DNA of 64,000 nucleotides from Vigna angularis (GCF_016808095.1 NC_068977.1:22593364-22657363); one strand, 5' to 3'; positions 10,837 through 22,765 are shown, numbered from the stretch's first letter. Program-made: numbers and translations. The notes: generated from the letters alone by a model not told the origin.

Positions 10837-11641
10837 TTACCAGCATCTGAATGGAGGATGACCTATTTTACCACAATGATGACAAGGTGGGTAACTTTTC
10901 TTTCCATCTTTTCCTTTATCGTAATTATTTGTATTGCTCTGACTGTTGGCTGGATGATTCTTCTTGTACTTTTTGGCTTGTTGGCTTTTGACTATAAGAG
11001 CACCTTCAACAGCATGATTTTTCCTCATCGAACTTCGTTGCTCTTGGGCTTGGAAGGCATGCAACACTTCTACAAATGTGATTTTAGACAAATCCCTTGT
11101 GTTCTCCAATGAAGCAATAAATGCTTCATATTTTTCTGGCACCGTTACCAGAATTTTCTCAACAATTCTGGAATAAGGAAAATTGTTGCCCAACAACCTT
11201 ATCTTGTTGGCAATACCCAACCATTTGTTTGAGTATTCTTTGATTTTTTTCAAACTCTTTCATTCTTTGCAACTCAAATTCCCTCATTAAATTAAGCACT
11301 TGCATGCTTCTTATTCTTTCATCTCCAACGTACTCTTCCTTTAGATAATCCCAAATTTCTTTAGCTGATTTAAGAGTCATAATTCTTGTGAAGATGGTTT
11401 GAGAAACACCAACAAATAAACATGTTTTTGCCTTTGCTTTTCTAGTTTTTCTCTCCTTGTGAATTTTGATCTAGGCCATGGTAGGATTATCCTGTAGCAG
11501 AAGAACTTCATAATCTGCTTCTACAGCTTCCCAAAGATCTAGAGCCTCCAAGTAAGCCTCCATTTTGACAGTCTAAAGATCGTAGTTTTCTCCATCAAAG
11601 ACTGGAGGTGCAACTTGTGAGAAATTTGATTCAACATCCAT
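10837..11641 (-). pseudogene. Copia Gag (UBN2 type) with stops
   Basis: From an ATG at 11641 the minus strand encodes MDVESNFSQVAPPVFDGENY, typical of a copia Gag start, but with at least two nonsense codons (after NYDL and after PTMA). It then continues through KSAKEIWDYLKEEYVGDERIRSMQVLNL in another frame and through the ORF at 11253-10837, which ends with the zinc knuckle CHHCGKIGHPPFRC. A second knuckle follows in the next frame at about 10800-10840. The parts overlap in different frames, so frameshifts are present. It would form the particle shell in a living element. Confidence 0.8.
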
Positions 11642-12434
11642 TTTCACTATTTGATTATTGGTATTTGGGAATTATAGTCGACATTGAGGATGAAGAAGAT
11701 AAGTAGCGACAAACAATGAGATCATAGTAGAATGATGAAAGTGGGTGCTTATGTGTGAATATCTTTGTTAAAACATAATTATGTTAATTCTTTGATGTTA
11801 TTTTAATTAAGTATAACACATGATTGGTATGTTGTTGATTTGGTGATGTGTGTGGTTGATAGTACCAATGTGATGGTTGTGGGATCAATTTTAAGTGTGA
11901 AGAGAATTAAGGGGAAACCTTTAGTTAATAGTATTTTTGCTTAGGGGTAAAATAGTTTTTTACCTTAATTAATTGGTGTAGAAATTAAATAAGGGGTTGT
12001 AGGAAGTAAAAGGGTGTGAGTTGAATAAAATAAAATAAAAAGAAGGTGGATAATGAACGTGAGATAAAAGGGAGATAAATATTTAAGTAGATTGACTTTA
12101 AGAATATAATATTTAAAAGGGAGGAAATATTAGAGATAGAGTTAAGATAATTTAGAAATATTAAGATATAGGGAGACAAGTAGTATTTTTTGTTTTAAAA
12201 ACCCTAAAATCTCTAAAACAAAGATAGAAAACAAAGAAAGAGAGGAGAGTGGCATTTTGGGAGAAGAAGAGAGATTGCAACAGAAACTCTTAGTGCAAAG
12301 GAAGATTGGTGGTGTTTTGGGGTTGTAGATAAAGCATCAGTATTAACCAAGGTATGGGGAAACTTACCTTTGTTTGCTTGTTGTTGTATGTCATATGTGT
12401 GCTTAATTATCTTGATTGATAATCTTTGTTTTAA

Positions 12435-12437
<3 letters not shown>

Positions 12438-12472
<35 letters not shown>
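12438..12472. repeat. (TA)n microsatellite
   Basis: About 17 uninterrupted TA dinucleotides. Confidence 0.95.
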
Positions 12473-12474
<2 letters not shown>

Positions 12475-12859
12475 TATGGTCATGATTATCTATGATTATG
12501 TAATATTTGTGATGGGTTTTCCCTATGAATTTATGTATGATTTTGTTGGGTTATCCCATAGTAGGGTTTAATGCTAAAGGGGAACAAAGTTATGATAATT
12601 GGGGTTTTACCATGAAAATACCTTATATAAAGAGGGCATGATAATCATGTGTAGTATATTTGGGTTTTGTTGGGGTATAATATGTATAATGATGAGTTTT
12701 GGATGAATCAAATGATGTAATGTATGTATTTGGGTTTGTTTACAAGGGTATGTGAGGCTTGAATGCATGTATGATGTGTTAAGTATGTTTCCTCATGGTT
12801 TGTGAAGGAGGTTTGTGTGTTTGAAATGCTTGATGTTTGTCCGGAATGAGTTGGGTTCG

Positions 12860-13040
12860 ACAATAATCAATTATCTTAACTTATAATCGATTATTTGCGC
12901 ATCGTTTTGGGTTTTGTCATGAGAATAATTGATTATGTGAAATGATAATCAATTACCCTTTGATATTTTGGAATGCTGAAAAATTGGTACTTTAGTTGTT
13001 TGGTATAATCGATTAGCATCAATGATAATCGATTATCCTA
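12860..13040. repeat. Cluster of TAATCGATTA palindromes
   Basis: Exact or near copies (ATAATCGATTAT, AATAATCAATTATC, TAATCGATTAG) occur at about 12862, 12882, 12945, 13006 and 13026. They are spaced as close pairs of 20-60 bp. Confidence 0.8.
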
Positions 13041-14361
13041 GTGTCTTTTTGCTAGAAAAGTGTGATTTTAGGAAAGAATGGACGAGGGACAAGCATGTAT
13101 GAACTGCGGAATGTGAAGAATGAGAATAATTGATGTTAGGGTCAAGTTTAATTTATGAGTGGTGATGAAACATGAATGTGTGATGGAATTACAAGGGTGT
13201 GTATGGTTGATCAATGAGCATGATATATGGTAGATTAGCTTATGTGTTGTCCCTAGTAGATCCTAAGACTATCTGTAGATAGGTGCCCCCTTTGGCATTG
13301 TTTATTGAAAAGGGAGGGATAGTCCCTTTGGCATTTGTTGTTTAAAAGAGGCGATTCTCTTTGGCATTGGTTGTTCAAAAGATAGTGATGTGCTCTTTGG
13401 AAAATAGTTGTAGAAAAGAGAATGGTAATCGAACGTTGAATCTTCTTTGGTGGGGGCATAAATGTTCAGCCTTAGGTGATAGGGGAACATGTCTAAAGCT
13501 AGAAGATGGATGACTCAAGTATTCCTGTAGGGGAGGCTACAGGTGGATGAGGTAGGGTTTGAGTCTTGTCATGATGGGGTTCATGGAATGGTGATGCTCA
13601 TGGTATTGTACATGATTGGGATAGTCATGATGGTGTTGTATCTATAATGATGATCATTGTGTTGAAGATGCTTTAAGTTATGCTATGTTTATAATGGTGT
13701 TACTATAATGGTTATAATAAGTAGTTAACGTAGGTGCTAATGAGTGGACAAACCAAGGGTCTATGTGTGAGATGTTAGTGATGACATCAAGGGTTAGGGA
13801 TTGAGGATCAATGATCAAAGATTGAGAAGCGAGGATCAGGTAATTTATTATGATTGAATTATTTATTTTAGCGGTTTAGGAATTCAATTATTTATACTAC
13901 TATGTATGGGGTGGATGTTTATTATTGATATAATCAGTGTGTTTATATCTTGTAATTATGACTCTTTTAATGGTAGCTTACCATATACGTGTTTGTGTTT
14001 GTGTATTGTGAATGATGTTAACGACAATGATTGTATAATGTGTTATACATGTGCAGATGATGTTACAGATGTTGCTGATGCATGATAGATTTTGAGAGAT
14101 GATAAGGGACAGACTTGAGATTTTCTTTTAAAGTTATTGTGTTTGAAGTTTGAGACAATGTAATTGGAGTTCTATATTTCTTTCGTTATTTTCATTAATT
14201 ATGAATAATGTAATTGGATAAGGATTTTGGAACTATGTTTCAAATAAACTATGCATGTTTTAATGTTATGATTTTTAAAAAATATGTTTTCGCGATATGA
14301 TAGAAAGTTGAAATTATGGTTTCTGTAAACTCGTGACACCCTGAATTTTTGGAGTGTTACA

Positions 14362-14783
14362 CCTGCCCTTTTTGTTCTTGAGTTATGATGTACCCTTTTG
14401 AATCCTTGTTTTGCTTTTTATGTTCTTGTATATCTATGATTCAGTTCTATCATTGTTTGTTAATTTCTTGCACTTCCTTTAATTTCCTTAATTTTTTGAA
14501 GATAGATATTGATTTTCAGAGTTTGCCCTTTTAATTAATGTAATAAACTTTATAGTTTCAGCACAAATTATTTTCTTCTTGATTTACATTTCCAACCTTT
14601 ACAATTCTCTACACCAGTTATCTTTCTCTTGGTTCAGAATTATCTTACTTGGTTTTGATTGAATGATTAGAACTTTTAAAGTTTCGCATAATTAAGGTCT
14701 GATTTTGGACTGTAAGGACTCAAAAGTGAACATTCTATAAGAAAGCTAAAGTTATATTTATCAATTGAACTAAGATCCCCATA
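14362..14783. other. AT-rich spacer, no gene recognised
   Basis: T-rich on + with no open frame or motif I recognise. At its right end (14772-14783, 'agatccccata') it meets homology to the RLP 5' flank ('gatccccatatata' at 25412), with the TATA portion deleted. Confidence 0.4.
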
Positions 14784-14920
14784 CAGAGTGAGTTAGAAGT
14801 AATTGAGTTTTGGATGAGTTGACTCTTTCTTTTTTTACTTTTTCATTTTTGATCCACTTATTCCTTATGCCACCCTTATGACTCCTCCCTCTTGCATTAC
14901 TTCAATAACTCTTTTACTGT
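14784..14920 (+). pseudogene. RLP 5' coding fragment (dead paralogue)
   Basis: About 137 bp align base for base with the start of the RLP gene at 25466-25600: 'gagtgagttagaagtaa', then the signal-peptide codons and 'tccttatgccac'. The start codon is ATT instead of ATG (14802-14804), and in-frame TGA codons follow within the first 20 codons. Upstream, about 38 bp that contain the TATA box in the intact copy are missing. The fragment breaks at 'cttttactgt', where a Tat-like LTR begins. Its promoter half is at 4080-5455. Confidence 0.85.
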
Positions 14921-14930
14921 ATGACTATTT

Positions 14931-15372
14931 TGTCAGTCATGAATCGGACGATTCATTGTTATCCAACTTATCAACTAATGAACTCAGTTAGATCAATCGG
15001 TAGTTAAGAAAACCAAGCGGTATGGGATTGAACTGATCAATATGGATTGTTCAAGAGATTAGTCTTAAAGTTGATCAACTTATAGGTAAAGTATAATTAG
15101 TTGCATTTGGGTGGTAATTAGGTCAATATTAATAAAAAAACCCACCTTAAAAACTATAAATAAAGGTTTGAGGTAAGAAGGTAGGTTACTGGCATTTAAT
15201 GTTACATTAATTGCTAACTTCCAATGTTGAGTTGACTTTGGCATCAAAATGCCTTCTCTAGGAACCCTTCGAGTGGTTTGGACAAACGGTTTGATACAAC
15301 ACTTAAACTTCAAGAAAACTTTGGATGACACAACATAGCTTAGACCATTGACCTCAACCCCATACCCGAAAC
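14931..15372 (+). mobile_element. 5' LTR of the Tat-like element
   Basis: It begins about TGTCAGTCATGAATC next to the RLP scrap and ends ..CCCGAAACA just before the PBS-like site. A TATA box (CTATAAATAAAGG, 15154-15166) lies about 210 bp before the end. The left boundary may be 14922 instead. Confidence 0.55.
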
Positions 15373-15376
15373 ATTT

Positions 15377-15393
15377 TGAGCCCACCGTGGGCC
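15377..15393 (+). promoter_or_regulatory. PBS-like site of the Tat-like element
   Basis: TTGAGCCCACCGTGGGC lies 4 nt after the LTR end and 18 nt before the gag ATG. It resembles the GCGCCCACCGTGGGGC-type PBS seen in plant Tat elements, with changes. The tRNA identity is not certain. Confidence 0.5.
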
Positions 15394-15411
15394 AAGTGAT
15401 CAACAAACCCT

Positions 15412-16137
15412 ATGGTGACCACGAGGAACATGAAGAGCAACATGGTAGCAAAGGAGTCAGAGAACCAACCCAGCCAGCTTGAGATGCTTATGAGTATGCA
15501 AAAACAAATGGAGGAGATGCAGCGAAGGTACGAAGATGAGTTGATGACCTTTAAGGTTGAGAATGCAACCATAAGACAGGAATTGAGTGCTCAGGAATCA
15601 ATACCGATTTGGCCGAGGGAGGACCTATGTAAGACCATTCATGAAGGCAACACGAGAGTTAGTAGGGACAACACGTCCATGCATATAGTCAACACATCCA
15701 AGCTACTTCCCTTCACGCTAGCCATAATGGAAACTCCTATGTTTGACCAGTGGAACCCTCCATCCTTTGAGAAGTATGACGGCTCAAGCAATCTCGATGA
15801 ACATCTTTGAATGTTCATGAATTAGATGGCATTCTACACCTTGAGTGACCCTGTTTGTGATAAAGCCTTCTCCATCTTTCTCAAGGAAGAAGTTATGCCA
15901 TGGTTCAATTCATCGCCACTTAACTTCATCGACAACTTCAGGGAAATCCACCCACAGTTTAGGGCTTAGTTTGCCACCAATCGATCATATTATTTGACGT
16001 TCCTTGAAATGGTGAATATAAGACAGGAGAAGGAGGAATCACTCTACGCTTTCATGTAGTGATTCAAGAGGACTACAAGGTAGATAAGAAAGCTTAGTCA
16101 CGAAGTAGCCTTGCAACACACAATCACTGCGTTACGG
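15412..16137 (+). pseudogene. Tat/Ogre-type Gag, N-terminal half
   Basis: It starts MVTTRNMKSNMVAKESENQ and has a predicted coiled-coil-like stretch (LEMLMSMQKQMEEMQRRYEDEL) at residues 24-45. The Gag core PFTLAIMETPMFDQW..PSFEKYDGSSNLDEHL follows. After an in-frame TGA at codon 133 homology continues (AFYTLSDPVCDKAFS, PWFNSSPLNFIDNF, VNIRQEKEESLYAFM, LSHEVALQHTITAL), with several more stops. It is interrupted at 16138 by a solo LTR and resumes at 18591. Confidence 0.85.
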
Positions 16138-18595
16138 TGATGAGTGCATATTTATGCCCACATTTATGTTTGAAAATTAAAATTTTGATGGGATAATTGT
16201 GTTTAAATGGTTGATTTTAAGTGAATTTGTGATAATTGGAATTATTGGGTTTGGGAAATAAAGAGACGTAAAAAGTAAGTTTTAGCGCATAAATTATTCT
16301 TGGATGTTCTAATGTTTATCTGTGCAGCTGAGAATATAAGTTTTATTGGTTCAAATGGCAATTCAAGGCCCAAAATCAGATTTTATTTGGAAAATAATGT
16401 ACAGATGGGCCAAACAGGCAACTTTTACCCTTGCACCTCCCAATTTCTTTACATACACCCCTCTTCTCTTAAAGAGGCCCAATACTAAGCCAAACAGTAA
16501 CCCTATTCTAAATACACCTCCTAAATTTTCCTACCCATACCCCTCCTAAGCTAAACTCCACCAGATCATGCCATGTGTCCAAATCCTCCCCACACAGATC
16601 TAGCCAACCATGTTCCGCCACGTCAGCCCTAACCCTTGGGCATCATCTTCCACCTTCTCCACAGAAACCCTAGCCGCCAATGCCGTCAGCCGCCGTTCCG
16701 CTTCCGCCGTACCATCCTTTTTCGCCGGACCACCACTCCCGCCACACAACACCGCCTCGGTCTCGCCGTCACCGGACAGCCACTACCGCGCCGCCGCTCC
16801 GCCTCCGTCACGCATCATCATCCGCAACTTCCATCATCTTCTTCGCATCTCCATGGCGCGCCGCGACACCAACTTCTTCTCCCTCCTTTCTCGCCGGACA
16901 GCCACCATTGACCATCACCACCGTTCATCTTCTTCATCCGCTGGCACGCCATCATCAAAACCGCAAGTCGCCACCCAAAGCTGCCGTAAGAACGGCCATT
17001 AGAGTGCACCTTCATCTCGGATCTTCACTCGCGATCTTCCGCAACCACGCTGCGTACTGCTTCTCCAAAATCGTGCCACAACGCTTCAACACGCACCAGC
17101 CACCGCGACCTTCATCGCGCTTCTCCTCCATCCTTGCCACCGCGACTGCATCAAACCATCACCACCAAATCGCGTCCGTCACTGCCGCACGCCCATCACG
17201 CCGCGACCTCCACCGTCATCCACCATCTCCTCGTCAAAGCTGCCGCAGGAGCAAAGGGGAAGCCCTTCCCCAATCTGAAACCCTAATTTTGGGTGGGAAA
17301 GGGGCTGACACGTGTCAGCACCTCATTGGTTCGTCCTCCTCTGGTCAAAGCTGGTCAACAAGCCTTCTCTGGTCAAAGTCTGGTCAACTGAGGGGCTTTC
17401 TTGCAATTTCAGAAACTCAGAAGGGGCTAAAGTGCAGATAGAGGAAATTTCAGGGCATTTGTGCAATTTTGGAAATTCAGAAAAGTTAAAAGATAAAATT
17501 CAGTTGTTGAATTAATTTAATTTGGGAATATCAACCGAAAATATCTTCCAAATAATGTTATAATTATCTAAATCTTTTAGTTATTTGGAAGATATAAGAT
17601 AAAAGATTCTATCAACTGAATACTCAGAGTCCAAGCCCAATCAAGCCCTATATAAAGAGACCCAAAGACTTCACTTAAGGAATTCATTCTCTCATACTCC
17701 TCTCACTTTTCTTTCATCTTGTATTCAACTCCATTCATGGAGAACTAAGCATCTAGGGCTATTCTGCTGTAATTCCATTATGGATTCTGAGGTTAGAGTG
17801 ATTTAATGCAATTGTTTACTTTGGTTATTAATTTAAGTGTTCTCTCTCTATGTCTTTCATCTCTCTATCTTGTTAAAAGCAAAGATTTTTGCATTATAAT
17901 GTGTTTGAATCTACATGCATATTGATTTTATGAGTTTTAGGGTTTCTAGGTTTAATTGAGAATCTACTTTGATTTAATTTAGGAACTTTCATATGATTAA
18001 ATGGTTTTTACTATCAATTGAGAATGTACTTTGATTGATTAGTAATAATTTCAACTATAATCAATTGAGAATTTACTTTGATTGATTAACTTTTAATTTG
18101 GTTAGGAGATTTAAGAATAGACATGATTAAACACAATAGAATTTGATTGAGAATGTACTTTGGTTGAATTTATTGTGAATAATCTAGAAAGGTTTTGCAT
18201 TTGATTGAGAATTTACTTTGGTTAAATGCATGATCGCCCTCAAATTAATTAAGAATGTACTTTAATTAATTTGAAACTTAAACAATAATCAATTGAACAA
18301 TTATCCGTGAATAACCGATGATGAATCTATCTTGGAAAAGCAGTGGAATTAGCCTATTTAATCATAACTGTTTTTAAGTTTATTATTTGTTCTTTAAACA
18401 TTCTCCAAACATCATTTTTTATTCATAAGCATTGCATAACATAAGAGTCAGATATTCAAAAGCAATTCCGTGTTCGTTGGGAGACGACTCAGGGTTACTT
18501 CAGCCCTATCTACCTTCTTATACTACTTGGCAATACTGAAGTTGCCTTGAAAAGTAGTACTAATTTGATAGGTTCAACGACAGCTTATCATACGG
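16133..18595 (+). mobile_element. Solo LTR (16138-18590) with TACGG TSD
   Basis: The 2453-bp insert runs from TGATGAGTGCATA to CAGCTTATCA and is flanked by TACGG at 16133-16137 and 18591-18595. Excising it joins the Gag codons ..ALRSEPFVD.. in frame. A TATA box at 17649-17656 (TATATAAA), followed by a pyrimidine-rich start, sets the orientation as + with a U3 of about 1.5 kb. The GC-rich block 16600-17270 produces long Pro/Ser/Arg/His frames that I treat as non-coding. Its start and the 'gagacgactcaggg' block near its end relate it to the LTRs at 58026 and 52315. Confidence 0.95.
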
Positions 18596-19010
18596 TCTGA
18601 ACCATTTGTTGATAAACTTTGTATAAGGTTTGCAGCAAACATGGATGAGTTAAGAGAGACAACCACATAGTTCATGTAGGTAGAAGATATGCGAGATTTT
18701 TGCCGGCAAATGAAGGAGGGTGCTTCACAAGCGACTCTTAACCCATGGAGTTGCCCAAGGGGCCATGGTTTCACCAATATACCACTCTCAACAAGCCTAA
18801 AGCTAAGACACTTTAAGAAGCTCTGGGGATTAATTTGATACCCCCTTAGAAAGGAGGGTTATTGCGAAGGAACTGATGACAATAAGCATTGCCTGTACCA
18901 CAAGGACAGAGGGCAGACCATGGAGGAATGCACTACCCTTCATGACAAAATTAAGGAGTTCATATGAGCGAGTCACCATAAGAAGTATGTTAAAATTGAG
19001 TGAGAAGTTA
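18591..19010 (+). pseudogene. Tat/Ogre-type Gag, C-terminal half
   Basis: This continues the gag frame after the solo LTR: PFVDKLCIRFAANMDELRE, then the knuckle-like region NKHCLYHKDRGQTMEECTTL followed by HDKIKEF and KKYVK at about 18870-18990. Stops interrupt it at several points. No function is expected. Confidence 0.75.
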
Positions 19011-19229
19011 GGAGTCCGCTCCACAAGCATAGTCTCGTGAGACGTTCTCACCATACTTCAAGAGCTGAGTGCAACAGAGAGTCCTCCTAGCGTAGGAGTA
19101 GGAGTAAAGACTGTCCAATCCAAGGTCACATAAACACGATTTTATGAGGGTTTACAAGAGGCAGATCATTAGCCTGCGCGAGGAAGAGGCACATTTGAGC
19201 CCTCAAGACCATCCACGTTGTTGATCGAA

Positions 19230-20165
19230 AATCAAGGACCATGCCACCCATCACCTTCACGGATGCCGATTTCAAGGCTATGGATCTTGATCAGGATGAC
19301 CCCATGGTTATCACTATTGATATAGCTTGGTATGGGGTGAGAAAACTATTAATTGACCAGGGAAGCTCGGTTAATATTATTTACTAGAAGACCTTTTGAA
19401 GCTAGACACCCTCAGTTACTTGGACCTTAGGATAAAGTTTGAAATCGGCTAGGATAGTTGAGAGATTCGGGTGAGGTATTTCCTGGTGGAAACTGACACC
19501 CCATACGATGTGTTGATCATGCGACCATGCCTAAATGCTTTTGTTGCCATAGTCTTCACACCTTACTTGGCGATGCATTTTCCTTCTAATACTATAACAA
19601 TTTGCACCCTACATGTAAATCAAGAAACTACATGAGAATGTTATGCGGAAGGACTTAAGGTGACACCGTACGTTCCCCCGTGCAAGATTAAGCAATCAAA
19701 AGTGGACATGGCTGACTTGAACCCTCGGTCTACCATAGAGGATAGAATGGAACCGCAAGGCGAAGTTAAGCCATTGAACTTGGTAAAGTAGGAAGACCAA
19801 ACAACTAACACAGGGAATGACCTAAGTTTAGAGAAGGGCCAAGTTGTGGTGATGTTGGGTGGATAATTTTTTGCATGTTGGGCATTCACCCTGGCATGAT
19901 GTCCCATAAGCTAGCTTTATTTAAGAAGGTCCAGCAGATGGCCTAGAAGAAGCGTCGCTTGGGTTAAAAAAGGAAGAATGCCAGTGAGGCAAACATCAAG
20001 ATGTTGGAAGAAGCCGACTTACTCCGAGAAGTTACATACGTCATGTGGATGAAAAATATGGTGATGGTGAAAAAGCCGAGTAGTCAATGTGCATTGACTT
20101 CACTAACTTCATGCTTACTAACATTGCATTCTATTTTCTCTATGTTCTTTCGTTAGCAAGACAAA
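19230..20165 (+). pseudogene. Tat/Ogre-type protease and start of RT
   Basis: The protease is recognisable from MPPITFTDADFKAMDLDQDD, with the active-site region LLIDQGSSVNIIY (a normal DQGSS box) at about 19360. It continues through FLVETDTPYDVLIMRP and LNAFVAIVFTPYLAMHFPS. The RT N-terminus follows (EADLLREVTYVMWMKNMVMVKKPSS, then CIDFTNFML after a frameshift) at 19990-20110. The catalytic palm of RT is deleted, and stops occur throughout. Confidence 0.8.
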
Positions 20166-21109
20166 AGAGTGACCACCAAAATTTTTAATCATTCTTTTTT
20201 AAAAAATTACCGATGACTTTTATTCGTCTGTAATGATGCATATAGTTTACAAACGACATTACCAACAAATATTTTACGTGTATACTTTGTCGATGTAATT
20301 ACTGATAAATATTTATGTCGATAAGTTAATTGACACAACTCATCAATATATCTGTCTGTAACAAAATATTATCAACAAAAATGCATCCATCAATAATTTC
20401 AGTATTTCATTGTAGTATGTGATTAACGAATTAAAACAAATGTGAGTATTACAAGACACCACGAACACCATGACACATAAATGCGAATACCACGACAACA
20501 CGCACACACACCACGAACACCGACACATAAATGCGAATACCACGACAACACGCACACAGGCACAAGCTTCCTTGTTGATTATCCCAATTACCCAACACAC
20601 ATATCGCCACTTAGTGAACCTTCGAAGACATTTTCCCTTTCACCCAATTTTAATTTCAAAATTATTAAAGATTAACGGATTAAAACAATAACAAATTATG
20701 TAAGAAAAAAACTTCACGTTATACAAAAAGTGTCAGTTTGTCTATAATACCAAATTGAAGAAACTTGACAAAAATAATCAAATGAGTATTTAAAAACCTA
20801 TATATTATATACATTTGAGAGATAAAGAAAAGTCATTATTTTCATATGAAACATTACTAATGCATTAATGTAAACTTATCATCCATTAACGTTAATGAAA
20901 AATAAAATAGAATGGTAAGATTATAACTATTTCATTTTAATTATTTTTAGAGTAATTGAATCTCTCTAATATATATGTGTAATTCTATTTTATATTTTGT
21001 AAGACTTTTCCTATGTATTTTTATTAGACTACCAATAATATAGGTAAAAAAAATAGCAATTAATGGTCGTATATGACCCATTTTGGTGGGATTCTAAAAA
21101 TTTTAAAGT
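20166..21109. other. AT-rich spacer; possible DNA-transposon scrap
   Basis: 20180-20420 has loosely repeated 'taccgatga..ttattcgtctgtaat' text that may be DNA-transposon subterminal sequence, but I cannot fix the ends. About 21000-21109 belongs to the RLP upstream region, being collinear with 4080-4200. No gene is visible. Confidence 0.4.
20457..20558. repeat. About 50-bp tandem duplication
   Basis: Two adjacent copies of 'caccacgaacacc(at)gacacataaatgcgaataccacgac..cacaca' (20457-20508 and 20509-20558) differ by a 2-bp indel. The open frames over it are repeat artefacts. Confidence 0.85.
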
Positions 21110-22330
21110 GTTGGTGTGACATCCCAAAAATACAGTCAAAACTATAAATTCAGAAAATCACATTTAATAATAATCTCAAACAGTTTTTCCACTAAAAATT
21201 TAAAACGAACGAATGACCAAGGACGAACGTCCTTGAGTACAGTACAACATTAAGGGACGAGCGTGCACAACTGCACGTCCACACAAGAGTTTACAATTTA
21301 AAACCGAACGTACAAGAAAATCTGACCGAACGGTTTACAGAAACAATTACCGAACGGCCGAAATCAACTTAAATGAAAACTAGAGGTGGTCGGACGACCA
21401 CTCACGCCAATAACTAACTAGCCGAGCGTCTCACTGCTCGGTCTTCACTTCAACATTAACCAGGTTCTCTTCAGTCAGCGCCTCTTCCAAACGTTCGTCT
21501 CCCTCTGCTCACATCCACACGGATGATCATCGCAATGACAAGACGGACGTACAAGGACAAAGGACAACACAAGGAAAACGAAAGGGTAAGCTTATGAAAT
21601 TTAACTCATGCATCAACATATAAATTCCAGCAAACAGTTCATTTCACACATACATATCAACGTACGCATTCATCATACATCACATAATTTAACGCACGTA
21701 CAAAATAAAACTCAACACGACTGTCTGTCCGGACTGTAAGATTTCTCCGTGTAGCTACGACGATCGCGCACCCGGGTGGTGTGGTAACTGACATTCTCAT
21801 CAGCTTCCACCCGAGGTTAGTCCATTCCGTCCAAATTACAATTATGTGACGGTTCCGTCCAAATTACAGTTATGTGACGGGGACCTCCTGCCATTCCCAC
21901 GCATGACATACCCCTTCTATGTGAAGACGAGTAGTCACGGAATATCAGGATCGAATCGCCTGCTAAGTCTAGCCACGGTCACACTTTACAAATTCTCATG
22001 ATCATCCCTGGAACTCTCATTCAACATTCATACTTTCATTTCATCTCATATACTGTTCATAATTCACTATTCATCATCATTTACTATTCATCATCATTTA
22101 CTATTCCTCATCAATTACTATTCATCATGTACTGTTCATTAATATCATGTACCGAACGTCCCAACCCAAGGAGACCGAGAACGAACGCAGTGAACGAGAC
22201 CAATAGAACACTCGTTCGTATTAAGTACGAACGGTAGAGAAACAGCTGCGTTCAGGAAATGGCCAAGCATGGTACTGTTCATTGGACGAACGCTATTTGG
22301 TGGGAAAAGAGAACGAGCGCTCAAAATCAT

Positions 22331-22765
22331 ACCGAGCACTATTCGGACGGACGCTCAGTTGGAGACCGAGCACTGTTAGGACGAACGCTCATACCGAGCA
22401 CTATTCGGACGAACGCTCAGTTGGAGACCGAGCACTATTAGGACGAACGCTCGAGGCCGAGCACTATTTGGACGAACGCTCAGTTGGAGACCGAGCACTA
22501 TCAGGACGAACGCTCGAGGCCGAGCACTATTTGGACGAACGCTCAGTCAAAACCGAGCACTATTTGGACGAACGCTCTTCTCAAAGCCGAGCACTATTTG
22601 GACGAACGCTCAGTCAAAACCGAGCACTATTTGGACGAATGCTCAGTCAAAACCGAGCACTATTTGGACGAACGCTCAGTCAAAACCGAGCACTATTTGG
22701 ACGAACGCTCAATCAAAACCGAGCACTATTTGGACGAACGCTCGAGGCCGAGCACTATTTCGGGC
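22331..22765 (+). repeat. 30-33-bp minisatellite, 14 units
   Basis: There are 14 occurrences of CCGAGCACT, most followed by ATTTGGACGAACGCTC and a short variable joiner (AGTCAAAA, AGTTGGAGA, GAGG, TTCTCAAAG). Most periods are 33 bp, others about 29-33. Because 33 is a multiple of three, the array stays open in more than one frame (for example 22282-22815, 177 codons). These are not genes. Confidence 0.95.

Larger units (their letters stand above)
6153..11641 (-). mobile_element. Ty1/copia retrotransposon, degenerate, 5' LTR lost
   Basis: On the minus strand the order is gag, zinc knuckles, protease, pre-integrase, integrase, RT, RNase H, 3' LTR, which is the copia gene order. A solo LTR of an unrelated family is inserted in the integrase (8488-9749). 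The 5' LTR and PBS expected beyond 11641 are not recognisable; that side runs into another repeat near 11760. Several stops and frameshifts make it non-autonomous today. The lineage within Ty1/copia is not certain (Tork-like Gag of the UBN2 type is plausible). Confidence 0.85.
11760..14361 (-). mobile_element. LTR-like block with TGTAACACTCC terminus
   Basis: The right end on the minus strand reads TGTAACACTCCAAAAATTCA, followed by a near-inverted GGGTGTCAC. This resembles the terminus at 3777 and suggests an LTR of a related Ty3/gypsy family. The left end is not defined; it abuts the copia gag leader near 11760. No coding capacity is found. It contains an AT microsatellite, a cluster of TAATCGATTA sites and a diffuse repeat of 'ctctttggcattgttgt' around 13275-13400. 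Confidence 0.4.
14931..20165 (+). mobile_element. Tat/Ogre-like Ty3/gypsy remnant, 5' LTR to RT start
   Basis: The order on + is short LTR, PBS-like site, gag with stops, protease, and the first part of RT. RT, RNase H, integrase and the 3' LTR are lost at about 20165. A solo LTR (16138-18590) sits in gag. Many nonsense codons show long decay. It lies directly against the RLP fragment, so it probably caused or followed the break of that paralogue. Confidence 0.8.

Noticed and set aside
16610..17441. Long Pro/Ser/Arg/His-rich open frames (253, 130 and 91 codons)
   Set aside because: They lie in the GC-rich U3 part of a solo LTR with exact TSD, overlap each other in different frames and have no domain; GC-rich DNA lacks stop codons by composition.
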